From: JABMOV01 sp964654545
Lineage (GTDB): Bacteria; Fidelibacterota; Marinisomatia; Marinisomatales; JABMOV01
Assembly: GCA_964654545.1 (NCBI GenBank)
Contig: CAZZIU010000003.1
Location: 1 to 64,000, forward strand
Reading direction: 5' to 3'
Length of the DNA: 64,000 nt
Positions 51,830-61,715 of the stretch are shown piece by piece; the stretch's first letter is position 1; every line of letters starts with the position of its first letter. The position numbers were made by a program, and so were the translations under genes. The notes beneath the pieces are model-generated. The model made no database searches. It saw only the letters and a list, made by a program, of their open reading frames with translations, and had not been told where the DNA came from.

Positions 51830-54007
51830 ATGAAGCATTTTGCGAAAGACTCAAAGGGACCACGCTATATACCGCCGAAGCCTCCCCAAAAGAAAGAGCC
51901 AAAAAAAGACGACAAACAACAATTTCAATGGAAAAGAGCTGGCAAGACGTCATTGATTTGGGTGATCCTGATAATGGGCGCCATTTTCCTCTCCGGTTTA
52001 TTTACCGAAGGTGCACGGAAAGAAACAGAAATTGAATATTCTCAATACCGTTCATTTCTCGAACGAAAACAAATCGAAGAAGCCACCATTATCGAGAGCA
52101 CTTTTCATGGTGAATTGATATCCCCTCAAACAATCGCTACTGAAATGGGAACCAATATAGAAATCACCAATTTCTATCTGGAATTTCCCTTTATAGATCG
52201 TGATATGATGGTGGAATGGGAATCGTTTGGATTAAAATACAATTTTAAAAAACAAACCATCGACTGGACCGGTTACTTACTGCAAATGTTACCCTGGATT
52301 CTGTTGATTGGATTTTGGATATTCCTCATGCGTCGTATGCAAGGCGGAGGCGGAGGAATGAAAAGTGTCTTTAATTTCGGGAAAAGTCGCGCCAAACTGC
52401 TTAGTAACACACAGGAGAAAGTCACTTTTAGGGATGTTGCAGGTGTTGTGGAAGCGAAAGAAGAGTTAAAGGAAGTTATAGATTTTCTAAAATACCCTAA
52501 GCGATTTCAGAAATTGGGTGCAAAAATTCCAAAGGGAGTGTTATTGGTAGGTCCTCCCGGAACTGGAAAAACGTTGCTTGCTCGTGCCGTAGCCGGAGAA
52601 GCAAATGTTCCCTTTTTCAGTCTAAGTGGTGCCGATTTTGTGGAAATGTTTGTTGGTGTGGGGGCCAGCAGGGTTAGGGATTTATTTGAACAGGGGAAAA
52701 AACAATCACCCTGTATTATTTTTATTGATGAGTTGGATGCAGTTGGACGACAACGGGGCGCCGGACTGGGTGGTGGACACGATGAACGTGAACAAACCCT
52801 GAATCAATTGTTGGTTGAACTGGATGGTTTTGAGCCCAATATGAATATTATTGTAATGGCTGCCACCAATAGACCTGACGTTTTAGACTCAGCACTGTTA
52901 CGGCCGGGTCGATTTGACAGGCAGGTAGTTGTTGATGTTCCTGACGTGAAGGGGCGCCTTGGAATATTGCAGGTTCATACCAAAAATATCGTATTTAATA
53001 AACGAAAAGTAAACTTGGAGTCACTAGCAAAAGGTACGCCTGGAATGGTTGGTGCAGATTTGGCCAACGTGGTAAATGAAGCCGCACTTCTGGCAGCCAG
53101 GAAGAAAAAGCAATCAGTAGATATGGATGACTTCGAAGAGGCAAAAGACAAGGTTATGATGGGTGTGCAAAGGAAAAGTATAGTCTTGTCGGAAAACGAA
53201 AAGAAAACCACGGCATATCATGAAGCGGGTCATGCGCTTGTGGCAGCAAATATGGATGGTGCAGATCCTGTACATAAAGTAACCATAATCCCTCGCGGAC
53301 GTGCGTTGGGTGTTACCATGCAATTGCCCATCGATGAAAAACACGGTTACTCCAAAAAATATATTGAAGGTCGACTGGCTATCATGATGGGTGGACGCGC
53401 TGCAGAGCAATTGATATTCGATGAATTGACAACGGGGGCAGGCAATGATATTGAACAGGCCACAATGATTGCCAGAAAAATGGTTTGTGAATGGGGCATG
53501 AGCGATGTCTTGGGACCAATGACTTTTGGTAAGAAAGATGAAGAAATCTTTTTAGGACGCCAGATACAGTCCCATCGCGATTACAGTGAAGTCACTGCCA
53601 GGTTAATTGACGAGGAAGTTGTTAGAATTGTCCGCAAAGCTCAGAAATCCGCTGAAAAGATTTTACGCGACAATACAAAGACCCTGCATCTCATGTCAGA
53701 AGAATTATTAAAATTCGAAACAATTGATGCGGGAGATATAAAATTAATTCTGGCTGGGAAAAGATTAAGTCGTCAACGACCTGGATCCAACGGAAAATCA
53801 CCCCAGCGGCGGCGGCCTCGTCGTTCTTCACAAAACCGGAGAAAACCACAGAGCCAATCAAAAGCCGGGAAAACTGGTAGTCTAATTAGTGGAAATACGG
53901 GAAAAGATAGTAGACCAAAGAGCCGGGTAACGAATGGCAAACCAAGTGAAGGGCATCAGTTGCCGATTAAACCACCAAAAATTGATAAAACCGGTGGAAA
54001 CAAATAG
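51830..54007 (+). CDS. ftsH: ATP-dependent zinc metalloprotease FtsH
   Basis: Membrane AAA+ protease that degrades unfolded membrane and regulatory proteins. The 725-residue protein has a Lys/Pro-rich N-terminal tail (about 1-40), two membrane helices (about 42-62 and 143-165), a short periplasmic domain, Walker A GPPGTGKT, Walker B IIFIDELDAVG, the second region of homology ATNRPDVLDSALLRPGRFDR, and the zinc motif HEAGHAL near residue 463. A basic, low-complexity C-terminal tail (about 643-725, rich in R, K, S, Q, G) is unusual. Same gene order as in many bacteria. Confidence 0.95.
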   Translation: MKHFAKDSKGPRYIPPKPPQKKEPKKDDKQQFQWKRAGKTSLIWVILIMGAIFLSGLFTEGARKETEIEYSQYRSFLERKQIEEATIIESTFHGELISPQTIATEMGTNIEITNFYLEFPFIDRDMMVEWESFGLKYNFKKQTIDWTGYLLQMLPWILLIGFWIFLMRRMQGGGGGMKSVFNFGKSRAKLLSNTQEKVTFRDVAGVVEAKEELKEVIDFLKYPKRFQKLGAKIPKGVLLVGPPGTGKTLLARAVAGEANVPFFSLSGADFVEMFVGVGASRVRDLFEQGKKQSPCIIFIDELDAVGRQRGAGLGGGHDEREQTLNQLLVELDGFEPNMNIIVMAATNRPDVLDSALLRPGRFDRQVVVDVPDVKGRLGILQVHTKNIVFNKRKVNLESLAKGTPGMVGADLANVVNEAALLAARKKKQSVDMDDFEEAKDKVMMGVQRKSIVLSENEKKTTAYHEAGHALVAANMDGADPVHKVTIIPRGRALGVTMQLPIDEKHGYSKKYIEGRLAIMMGGRAAEQLIFDELTTGAGNDIEQATMIARKMVCEWGMSDVLGPMTFGKKDEEIFLGRQIQSHRDYSEVTARLIDEEVVRIVRKAQKSAEKILRDNTKTLHLMSEELLKFETIDAGDIKLILAGKRLSRQRPGSNGKSPQRRRPRRSSQNRRKPQSQSKAGKTGSLISGNTGKDSRPKSRVTNGKPSEGHQLPIKPPKIDKTGGNK

Positions 54008-54010
54008 TTC

Positions 54011-54853
54011 ATGAATGAAATGCAGTTTGATAAATGGTTGCAAGATGTTAGAAAGCAACCATTGGTCATGGGAATTGTGAACATAACCCCCGACTCTTTT
54101 AGCGACGGGGGTTTGTTTTTTGACAAGGAGCACGCCATTCAACATGCTCTTGGATTGCATAAGGATGGGGCTCATATTATTGATATTGGAGGTGAATCAT
54201 CTCGACCAGGTGCAAAACCCATATCTACAGAAGAGGAAAAGATGCGCGTGCTTCCTGTCATCAACGGAATAAGAAAAATGTCTGATGTTCTGATATCCAT
54301 TGATACAATGAAGCCTGAAGTTGCCAGGAGCGCATTGGATGCTGGTGCAAATATTATCAATGATATCAGTGGCTTTCGTAATAGCGGGATGGTACAGGTT
54401 GCAACCGAATACCAGGTGCCAGTGGTTGTCATGCACATGCAGGGAGACCCGCTTATTATGCAGGACAATCCAGTCTATCATAACATACTGGAGGAGATTA
54501 ATCATTACTTAACACGGCAGGTAAATACCCTGGTAGCAGAGGGTTGTCTGCGGCATAATATTATAATAGATCCGGGTATTGGTTTTGGAAAATCGGTCGA
54601 AGACAATTTTACAATTATTGCACATTTGGAAAAATTTAAAACACTCGGTCGTACACTATTGGTGGGACCATCCAGAAAATCGTTTATAGGCAAAACACTT
54701 ATGTTACCCGTTGAGGACCGAGTTGAAGGAACTTCTGCAGCTGTCACTGCTAGCGTAATAAATGGGGCTGATATCGTGCGCGTGCACGATGTAAAGGAAA
54801 TGTCACGGGTAGTTAAGATTGCCCAAAAGTTCCGTATAGCAGGTAACGAATAA
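54011..54853 (+). CDS. folP: Dihydropteroate synthase
   Basis: Joins pterin pyrophosphate and p-aminobenzoate to dihydropteroate, the sulfonamide-target step of folate synthesis. The 280-residue TIM barrel has MGIVNITPDSFSDGGLFF, IIDIGGESSRPGAKPIS, INDISGFRN, VVVMHMQGDP and IDPGIGFGKSVEDN. All catalytic loops are intact. Starts 3 bp after ftsH. A folP-cdaA arrangement is also common in Bacteroidetes. Confidence 0.97.
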   Translation: MNEMQFDKWLQDVRKQPLVMGIVNITPDSFSDGGLFFDKEHAIQHALGLHKDGAHIIDIGGESSRPGAKPISTEEEKMRVLPVINGIRKMSDVLISIDTMKPEVARSALDAGANIINDISGFRNSGMVQVATEYQVPVVVMHMQGDPLIMQDNPVYHNILEEINHYLTRQVNTLVAEGCLRHNIIIDPGIGFGKSVEDNFTIIAHLEKFKTLGRTLLVGPSRKSFIGKTLMLPVEDRVEGTSAAVTASVINGADIVRVHDVKEMSRVVKIAQKFRIAGNE

Positions 54854-54912
54854 GGCAGTCGAACATAAAGAGAAATATCCCTAAATTTTATTACTTCAGG
54901 TAAAGTGAATCG

Positions 54913-55689
54913 ATGACCTTATTTAAAATTGGCTTTCTGACTATCACATTGATAGATATTTTTGACCTTGTAATGGTCAGTTGGATATTTTTCAAAGTGT
55001 ATCAATACTTTCGTGGTACCCGCGCAGGCCAGATGTTGGTTGGATTAATCATTCTTTTGATATCATCGTTTCTATTCAATGCGGTTGGATTTAGTGCAAC
55101 CTCCTGGTTGGTTAACCAGTTCCAAACTGTTTGGGTCGTCGCATTTGTCATTTTGTTTCAACCTGAAATTCGTCGTCTATTAATCTATGTAGGACAACAT
55201 AGATTCTTCCAGCGAATTTTTCGGGTGGGATCGTCCAAATCAATTGAGGCCATCGTAGAAGGCGTTCAAGAGATATTGGATCGTCGATGGGGAGCACTTA
55301 TTGTCATTCAGCGAGAAACAGGTTTACGAAGTTATAAAGAAGCGGGAATGGACCTGAAAGCAGAAGTATCCTCACCTTTGCTCGTATCGATTTTTAATCC
55401 CACATCACCAATGCATGATGGTGCAGTTATTATCCAAAACACAATGATTGAAGCGGCTTCGTGCATATTACCTCTTACGGATAGTACGACTATTGATCCA
55501 TCAATGGGTACTCGTCATCGTGCTGCACTTGGGTTATCAGAAGAAACGGATGCCATTGTCATCGTGATTTCGGAAGAGAAACGAAACATTGCGGTGGCAG
55601 AAAATGGTCGATTTGTAAAAATTGGAATTGATGAATTAGAATTAAGACGATATTTAAATGATAAATTATTTATATCATCCGGTGATTAA
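54913..55689 (+). CDS. cdaA: Diadenylate cyclase CdaA (c-di-AMP synthase)
   Basis: Makes cyclic di-AMP from two ATP. The 258 residues have three N-terminal transmembrane helices (about 10-85) and a DisA_N domain with DGAVII (in PMHDGAVIIQN) and GTRHRAALGLSEETDAI, the DGA and RHR motifs. c-di-AMP controls potassium and osmotic balance in many bacteria. It is separated from folP by 59 bp, in which I see no clear promoter, and from the hotdog gene by 3 bp. Confidence 0.95.
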   Translation: MTLFKIGFLTITLIDIFDLVMVSWIFFKVYQYFRGTRAGQMLVGLIILLISSFLFNAVGFSATSWLVNQFQTVWVVAFVILFQPEIRRLLIYVGQHRFFQRIFRVGSSKSIEAIVEGVQEILDRRWGALIVIQRETGLRSYKEAGMDLKAEVSSPLLVSIFNPTSPMHDGAVIIQNTMIEAASCILPLTDSTTIDPSMGTRHRAALGLSEETDAIVIVISEEKRNIAVAENGRFVKIGIDELELRRYLNDKLFISSGD

Positions 55690-55692
55690 GAA

Positions 55693-56109
55693 ATGAATTC
55701 ATTACCCACGATCGAAGAGCTACATTCTTTCAGTAAAAACACACTTTCCAATCATCTGGGAATTGAGTTTGTAGAAATTAGCAAATCCAAGGTTGTAGCG
55801 AAGATGCCCGTTAATCAGCATACCATGCAACCATATGGGAAGCTTCACGGTGGTGCATCGGCGGCTTTGGCAGAAACACTCGCCAGTGTTGGTGGAGCGT
55901 TGAATATCAATCGGGAAACACATAATGTCGTTGGTCTTTCACTGACAATAAATCATATTAAATCAGTTGGCAATGGATGGGTAACTGCTGAAGCAATTCC
56001 AATCCATCTTGGTAAGAATACTCAGGTTTGGGAAATAAAGATTATGAATGAAGACCAAAATCTGGTAAGCGATGCCCGGTTGACACTTGCCGTAATAAAA
56101 ACAAAATAA
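55693..56109 (+). CDS. Hotdog-fold thioesterase, likely DHNA-CoA thioesterase (MenI-like)
   Basis: A 138-residue PaaI/MenI-type hotdog protein. The active-site block is QPYGKLHGGASAALAETLAS (acidic residue plus HGGA), followed by GLSLTINHIKSVGNGW. MenI hydrolyses 1,4-dihydroxy-2-naphthoyl-CoA between MenB and MenA. The position just upstream of menF and no other thioesterase in the operon support that role, but generic PaaI thioesterases look the same. Start ATG at 55693. Confidence 0.75.
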   Translation: MNSLPTIEELHSFSKNTLSNHLGIEFVEISKSKVVAKMPVNQHTMQPYGKLHGGASAALAETLASVGGALNINRETHNVVGLSLTINHIKSVGNGWVTAEAIPIHLGKNTQVWEIKIMNEDQNLVSDARLTLAVIKTK

Positions 56110-56122
56110 ATTTTATCTGTCT

Positions 56123-57304
56123 ATGGATGAATCATCTCCTGTTCGGCTGCACGATATTGTTAATTTGTCTTTAATAGCTGCATCTAAAGATAATGTAACA
56201 CTGGTGTTTTGGCGACACCCGTCTGAGTCCATTATCCATGGAATATTTGGGCAGGGTGAGAGCATCAATAATTTCGATCTGGAGAATTCTGAACCTGGTT
56301 TTATTCTCCATCCCTTTGACCAATTGGAAGACGGCCAATCAAGATTTGTTCCAGCTGAATATCAGATTACACTTCCATTATTTGGTGAAATTGAAATCAA
56401 TGCTGAAAATTCATTTTATCAAAAGATAGCAAATTATTTATCGCACTCTGATCGGTGCTGGCACATCAATAAAAATTTACCCTGCACTCTATCTGATGAA
56501 CAAAGTCGGTATCTGGAATTGGTCCAGGATAGTATACGTGCCATAAAAGAGCATCGATTTGACAAAGTAGTAGCCGCCCGAACCAAGCACACATCCATCG
56601 ATAGTAATTTTTCTCCCGGTCAATTTTTCCGTGCCTTGATTAAGGCATATCCCGATGCCTTTGTATCTTGTATATCAGACCCGCAGTATGGTACCTGGAT
56701 TGGTGCCAGTCCGGAAATCCTTTTGGAAATTGATAAAAACAATGTTTTTAGGACAATTGCACTGGCCGGAACACAAAAGGTGAATGATTCCAGAGACCCT
56801 GCTGTGGCAGCCTGGACACAAAAAGAAATTCAGGAACAGGCGATGGTCAGTCGATTTATAATCAATCAATTTAAGAAAATTCGATTGCGGGAATTCGTGG
56901 AGACCGGTCCCCAAACAGCTATCGCTGGGAATGTAATGCATCTGAGGACAAATTATTCGGTTAAACTGGACAAAGTGGAGATTGATAATGTGGGGACAAA
57001 AATGATGTATCTCCTTCATCCCACCTCTGCTGTTTGTGGGATGCCAAAGAAATCAGCACATGAATTTATACTAAAAGAAGAGTCGTTTCAGCGAAGCCTG
57101 TACAGTGGCTTCATTGGTCCCGTAAATATTCATGGGTTAACAAGTCTGAATGTAAATTTGAGAACGATGCAGTTATTCGATACTGAGGCAGTTATCTATG
57201 CAGGAAATGGAATCACGGATGATTCCGACCCTGAGAAAGAATGGCTGGAAACAGAATTAAAATGTGCCACACTTCTGCAGTGTCTGAACCAGAATGCAAT
57301 TTAA
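56123..57304 (+). CDS. menF: Isochorismate synthase (menaquinone)
   Basis: Converts chorismate to isochorismate. The 393-residue protein has the chorismate-binding domain with KVVAARTKHTSI, WIGASPEILLEID, RTIALAGTQK and the C-terminal HPTSAVCGMPKKSA and YSGFIGPVN. MenF and EntC-like enzymes share these blocks, so the assignment rests on the menaquinone operon. The end overlaps menD by 11 bp. Confidence 0.93.
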   Translation: MDESSPVRLHDIVNLSLIAASKDNVTLVFWRHPSESIIHGIFGQGESINNFDLENSEPGFILHPFDQLEDGQSRFVPAEYQITLPLFGEIEINAENSFYQKIANYLSHSDRCWHINKNLPCTLSDEQSRYLELVQDSIRAIKEHRFDKVVAARTKHTSIDSNFSPGQFFRALIKAYPDAFVSCISDPQYGTWIGASPEILLEIDKNNVFRTIALAGTQKVNDSRDPAVAAWTQKEIQEQAMVSRFIINQFKKIRLREFVETGPQTAIAGNVMHLRTNYSVKLDKVEIDNVGTKMMYLLHPTSAVCGMPKKSAHEFILKEESFQRSLYSGFIGPVNIHGLTSLNVNLRTMQLFDTEAVIYAGNGITDDSDPEKEWLETELKCATLLQCLNQNAI

Positions 57305-58952
57305 ATATTACCAATATCTTGCTCATTTATGTACAGAAGGGGGTATAGGGCATGCCGTGGTATCTCCCGGATCTCGGTCGGCTCCATTAACGGTAGCTTT
57401 TGCTAGGGAAAAAGGTATTAAAAAGCATATCGTGGCGGATGAAAGATCTGCAGGTTACATTGCATTGGGGATTTCCCAGAGTTGTAAGTCACCAGTAATT
57501 CTTTTGTGTACATCAGGGACGGCTGCCGTGAATTATGCCCCGGCAGTAGTGGAAGCATTTTACCAACATGTTCCACTGATAGTTATAACAGCGGACAGAC
57601 CACCTGAATGGATTGATCAGGGTGATGGACAAACCATTCATCAAGAAAATTTATATGGGAATCACGTAAAGTCTTTTTGCAATCTATTTGCTGAAATTGG
57701 TAGTGATGGTTCTGAAAAAATAGTGCTTGAGAAATTTGTACATGAGCTCAATAAAGCGATTGTTCCCGTTCCTGGACCGATACATATTAATGTGCCAATT
57801 CATGAACCGTTTTATGGCGACATCCCAGGAATTAAGGGGAGAAAAATTGAGCATCACATTCCGGATGTTTCTGTCCCCCATAAAAAAAATCAGCCAATAA
57901 GCAATATTCCGTCATTACCCGCCAAAAAAATCCTGATGATTGCAGGTCAGTTACAACCTGATTCAGAACTCTATCATGCATTAGAAAAATTTTCAACCTG
58001 TACGAACATTGTAGTTATAGTGGAGTCTCACAGCAATCTGCATTTGCTAAAAAATGGTATTCGACATCATGATCTGATCTTTCGAGGATACAATGAAAAT
58101 GACTATAATAACCTCAAACCAGATATAATAATTACATTTGGCGAAGCTATAATTTCCAAAGCGCTCAAAAGTGTGGTACGCCGATGGAAAGTGGATAATC
58201 ACTGGCATATACAAGAGGGCGGTGAAGTTGCGGATGTATTTCAGTCAGTAAATACAACAATTGATTTTGCACCGTCCCAGTTTTTTAAAAAGGTTCAAGT
58301 GGAGTCAAGTGATATCAACTACCGGTCCATTTGGGATAAAGCAGAACATCATGCTGATGCCATCATGTTAAGGCAAAACTTTGCATGTTTAGATGAATTT
58401 GTCGTGACCAAGAATGTTCTGAAGAATTTACCAGAACACAGCGTATTGCATGTTGGAAACAGTATGCCAATTCGATGGGTGAACATGATTGGAATTTCGA
58501 ATGATATTTCAGTGTATTGTAATAGAGGAACATCAGGGATTGATGGTGTAATGAGTACCGCCATGGGGCATGCCATGACCAACGAGTCATTGCATACTGT
58601 ACTCATAGGAGACATGTCATTTTTCTATGATAGAAATGCCTTCTGGCATAATGAGATTCCGAAAAACTTGAGAATCATTTTACTTAACAATCATGGCGGT
58701 GGCATTTTTAAACTTATTGATGGTCCGAAGCAACTGCCTGAATGCGATGAATATTTCGTAACCAAACATTCTCTATCTGGTAAAAATATTGCGGCTGACT
58801 TTAATCTGTCATACACTTTTGTCGATTCTATGGAACAATTTCGCAAAGAATTGACTCTTTTTTTTGATCCGGATTATCAGTCCAAGCTAATGGAAATTGA
58901 GATTTCTATTGATGATAATGTGAAAGTTTTTAAGCAATTAACTGTAGGATAG
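57294..58952 (+). CDS. menD: 2-succinyl-5-enolpyruvyl-6-hydroxy-3-cyclohexene-1-carboxylate synthase
   Basis: ThDP-dependent condensation of isochorismate and 2-oxoglutarate, 552 residues. The N-terminal block is HAVVSPGSRSAPLTVAFARE and TSGTAAVNYAPAVVEA follows. Next come ITADRPPEW and the ThDP motif GDMSFFYDRNAFWH with LLNNHGGGIFKLI. The C-terminal third matches MenD. Starts inside the last codons of menF. Confidence 0.95.
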   Translation: MQFKYYQYLAHLCTEGGIGHAVVSPGSRSAPLTVAFAREKGIKKHIVADERSAGYIALGISQSCKSPVILLCTSGTAAVNYAPAVVEAFYQHVPLIVITADRPPEWIDQGDGQTIHQENLYGNHVKSFCNLFAEIGSDGSEKIVLEKFVHELNKAIVPVPGPIHINVPIHEPFYGDIPGIKGRKIEHHIPDVSVPHKKNQPISNIPSLPAKKILMIAGQLQPDSELYHALEKFSTCTNIVVIVESHSNLHLLKNGIRHHDLIFRGYNENDYNNLKPDIIITFGEAIISKALKSVVRRWKVDNHWHIQEGGEVADVFQSVNTTIDFAPSQFFKKVQVESSDINYRSIWDKAEHHADAIMLRQNFACLDEFVVTKNVLKNLPEHSVLHVGNSMPIRWVNMIGISNDISVYCNRGTSGIDGVMSTAMGHAMTNESLHTVLIGDMSFFYDRNAFWHNEIPKNLRIILLNNHGGGIFKLIDGPKQLPECDEYFVTKHSLSGKNIAADFNLSYTFVDSMEQFRKELTLFFDPDYQSKLMEIEISIDDNVKVFKQLTVG

Positions 58953-58954
58953 CT

Positions 58955-59779
58955 ATGAAGCCATCTATTAACTGGAAACCTATAAAAGAATATCAGGAAA
59001 TAGTATTTACCCATTACAATGGGGTAGCAAAAATCAGCATTAATCGTCCGCAGGTTCATAATGCATTTACGCCGCTAACGATAAAAGAGATGATAAATGC
59101 CATGGAATACTGTCGGGAACATGCGGAAGTGGATGTGATCATTATTACTGGTGAAGGAGGAGCAGCCTTTTGCAGTGGCGGCGATCAAAGTGTGCGTGGG
59201 CATGGTGGTTATATTGGGGACGATCATGTACCACGATTAAATGTATTGGATTTACAAAAATTAATCAGATCCATTCCAAAACCGGTCATAGCAATGGTAG
59301 CCGGTTGGGCAATCGGCGGCGGGCACGTTCTCCATGTTGTTTGCGATTTAACCATAGCTGCCGATAATGCTCGTTTCGGTCAAACTGGACCGAAAGTAGG
59401 TTCATTTGACGGTGGGTTTGGCGCATCATATCTGGCACGCATTGTTGGCCAAAAAAAGGCACGCGAAATCTGGTATCTTTGCGATCAGTATAATGCAGAA
59501 GAAGCACTTCAAATGGGATTGGTGAACAAGGTCGTAGCGCTGGAAGATTTAGAATCAACTACGATGGAATGGTGCCAGAAAATTCAGAAGCGATCACCGC
59601 TGGCAATCAGAATGTTAAAATCCGCATTTAATGCAGAGCTGGACGGCCAAGCAGGATTACAGGAACTGGCAGGGAATGCGACGCTCCTTTATTATTTAAG
59701 TGAAGAAGCCAAAGAAGGAAAAGACGCTTTTCTGGAAAAAAGAGACCCTGATTTCAAGAAATATCCCAAGTTTCCGTAG
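58955..59779 (+). CDS. menB: 1,4-dihydroxy-2-naphthoyl-CoA synthase
   Basis: Ring-closing crotonase-fold enzyme, 274 residues. Family blocks are KISINRPQVHNAFTPLT, FCSGGDQSVRGHGGYIGDD, VAGWAIGGGHVLHVVCDLTI and GSFDGGFGASYLARIVGQKK. SGGDQ and the GSFDGG loop are MenB-specific within the crotonases. Two bp after menD. Confidence 0.96.
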   Translation: MKPSINWKPIKEYQEIVFTHYNGVAKISINRPQVHNAFTPLTIKEMINAMEYCREHAEVDVIIITGEGGAAFCSGGDQSVRGHGGYIGDDHVPRLNVLDLQKLIRSIPKPVIAMVAGWAIGGGHVLHVVCDLTIAADNARFGQTGPKVGSFDGGFGASYLARIVGQKKAREIWYLCDQYNAEEALQMGLVNKVVALEDLESTTMEWCQKIQKRSPLAIRMLKSAFNAELDGQAGLQELAGNATLLYYLSEEAKEGKDAFLEKRDPDFKKYPKFP

Positions 59780-59787
59780 GTTGACAC

Positions 59788-60684
59788 GTGCTCTCACATT
59801 GGATTTCGGCTTTTCGTTTAAGAACATTGCCACTTGCGTTTTCTTCCGTCGTTGTGGGGAGTGGACTTGCGGATTATTATGGACGCTTCCGCTGGGAAAT
59901 ATTTGTACTGGCGCTTTTAACAACCTTGTCGCTTCAGATTTTAGCAAATCTTGCCAATGATTTTGGTGATACCCAACATGGATTGGACAATGAAGACCGG
60001 ATTGGACCAAAGCGGACCATGCAACAAGGTGAAATCAGTTATGAACAAATGAGATGGGCTATTGTTCTTTTCATTTTATTATCGTCCCTATTTGGTGTAC
60101 CACTCATCATTATGGGAGTAGGGAACCATCTTGCTTCATCCGGTCTAATCATCGCTATTTTGGGAATCAGTGCCATCATTTCGGCGATGAAGTATACAAT
60201 GGGATCAAATCCCTATGGTTACGCCGGATTTGGTGACATTGCAGTATTAATATTTTTCGGTCTTATCGGGGTGGCAGGGACCTTTTTCCTCCATATGAAC
60301 CAGCTTCCTATTGAAATATTTCTGCCATCAATGGGCATAGGCCTGTTAAGTGTGGGCGTTTTAAATATTAACAACATGCGTGATTTAATTGCGGATGAAA
60401 AGCACGGAAAGCGTACAGTGGCAGTCATGCTGGGTCGAAAAAATGCGAGAAAATATCATTTGTTACTTATTTTACTGTCTTTTTTAACACTGTTGTGGTA
60501 CTCATGGGAATTTTGTGATTCAGCGTATCGCTTTGTGTATTTGGTAATATTTCCGCCAATCCTAAATAGCAGCATTGCAACTATAAAGACGGAAAAGGAT
60601 GAAGAACTGGATTCACAGCTAAAAATATTGGCATTATCAACGTTTGTATTAAGTATTCTATTTTGGATTGGTCTGACGTTGTAA
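59788..60684 (+). CDS. menA: 1,4-dihydroxy-2-naphthoate polyprenyltransferase
   Basis: Prenylates DHNA to demethylmenaquinone in the membrane. The 298-residue UbiA-family protein has about nine helices. The first Asp-rich motif is NLANDFGDTQHGLDNEDRIG and the second MRDLIADEKHGKRT. Start is GTG at 59788, which gives the normal N-terminus SHWISAFRLRTLPLA. The side chain would come from the MEP pathway (dxs, ispH in this window). Confidence 0.95.
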   Translation: MLSHWISAFRLRTLPLAFSSVVVGSGLADYYGRFRWEIFVLALLTTLSLQILANLANDFGDTQHGLDNEDRIGPKRTMQQGEISYEQMRWAIVLFILLSSLFGVPLIIMGVGNHLASSGLIIAILGISAIISAMKYTMGSNPYGYAGFGDIAVLIFFGLIGVAGTFFLHMNQLPIEIFLPSMGIGLLSVGVLNINNMRDLIADEKHGKRTVAVMLGRKNARKYHLLLILLSFLTLLWYSWEFCDSAYRFVYLVIFPPILNSSIATIKTEKDEELDSQLKILALSTFVLSILFWIGLTL

Positions 60685-60686
60685 TT

Positions 60687-61715
60687 ATGCGTGCCACGTG
60701 GCGAAAACACCGGTTACAGTTTGTAAATCCAGTAAAAACTTCCCGAAATACCATGTCATACCGAGATGCGTGGTTTTTAACTATTTTTGATAACGGAATT
60801 GCAGGTATAGGTGAATGCGCCCCCTTACCGGGATTAAGTCTTGATCCAACAGAGCGAGTTGAGAAAACACTAGCAGAGGTTTGTTTTTTAATAGAAAACC
60901 AAAAAACAATTTCCAATAAAATTTACCTGGAATTCCCTGCTATAAAATTTGCTGTTGAAATGGCTCATTTGGATTTTACACAAGGTGGAAAAGGTATATT
61001 GTACGACAATGATTTCGTTACTGGACGACAGGCGCTGGCAATAAATGGACTCATTTGGATGGGATCGTTTGATAGCATGAAATTACAGATTGATGAAAAA
61101 ATTGAATCAGGTTTTACCGTAATTAAACTAAAAGTCGGTTCACTGAAATTTGATGATGAATTACAATTATTAACGTATATCAGATCTACATATGATCAAT
61201 CAATCGAACTGCGATTGGATGCCAACGGAGCTTTCCCGGCTGATAAAACTTCGGAATATTTAGCTGAATTATCCCAATATAATATTCATTCCATAGAACA
61301 GCCCATCGCTGTGGGACAAACAGCAGATTTAAAAAAATTGTGTAAAGATTCACCAATTCCAATTGCGCTTGACGAAGAATTAATCCCTCATCAAACCGTT
61401 GATGATAAGCGTAGTCTGCTTGAAAATATTCAACCACAGTACATTATTCTCAAACCATCACTGGTTGGTGGTTTTAGCGGTGCCGAAGAGTGGATATCCA
61501 TAGCAGACTCAATGGGCATTGGTTGGTGGGCTACTTCAGCACTTGAATCAAATATTGGACTTAATGCCATCGCACAATGGACCGCTTCATTCAAACCTAC
61601 CATCCCTCAAGGATTAGGTACCGGACAACTGTACTCCAATAATTTGGAATCGCCGCTAGAAATTGCGAATGGCAAACTTAGATATAACCAGAATAAAACG
61701 TGGATTCGATTGTAA
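60687..61715 (+). CDS. menC: o-Succinylbenzoate synthase
   Basis: Dehydrates SHCHC to o-succinylbenzoate. The 342-residue enolase-superfamily protein has the lid ECAPLPGLSLD, catalytic Lys in VIKLKVGSLKFD, metal Asp/Glu in LRLDANGAF, SIEQPIA and LDEELIP, and the second Lys in IILKPSLVGG. The frame opens earlier (60663), but ATG 60687 lies after the menA stop. Its stop overlaps the menE start (TAATG). Confidence 0.93.
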   Translation: MRATWRKHRLQFVNPVKTSRNTMSYRDAWFLTIFDNGIAGIGECAPLPGLSLDPTERVEKTLAEVCFLIENQKTISNKIYLEFPAIKFAVEMAHLDFTQGGKGILYDNDFVTGRQALAINGLIWMGSFDSMKLQIDEKIESGFTVIKLKVGSLKFDDELQLLTYIRSTYDQSIELRLDANGAFPADKTSEYLAELSQYNIHSIEQPIAVGQTADLKKLCKDSPIPIALDEELIPHQTVDDKRSLLENIQPQYIILKPSLVGGFSGAEEWISIADSMGIGWWATSALESNIGLNAIAQWTASFKPTIPQGLGTGQLYSNNLESPLEIANGKLRYNQNKTWIRL

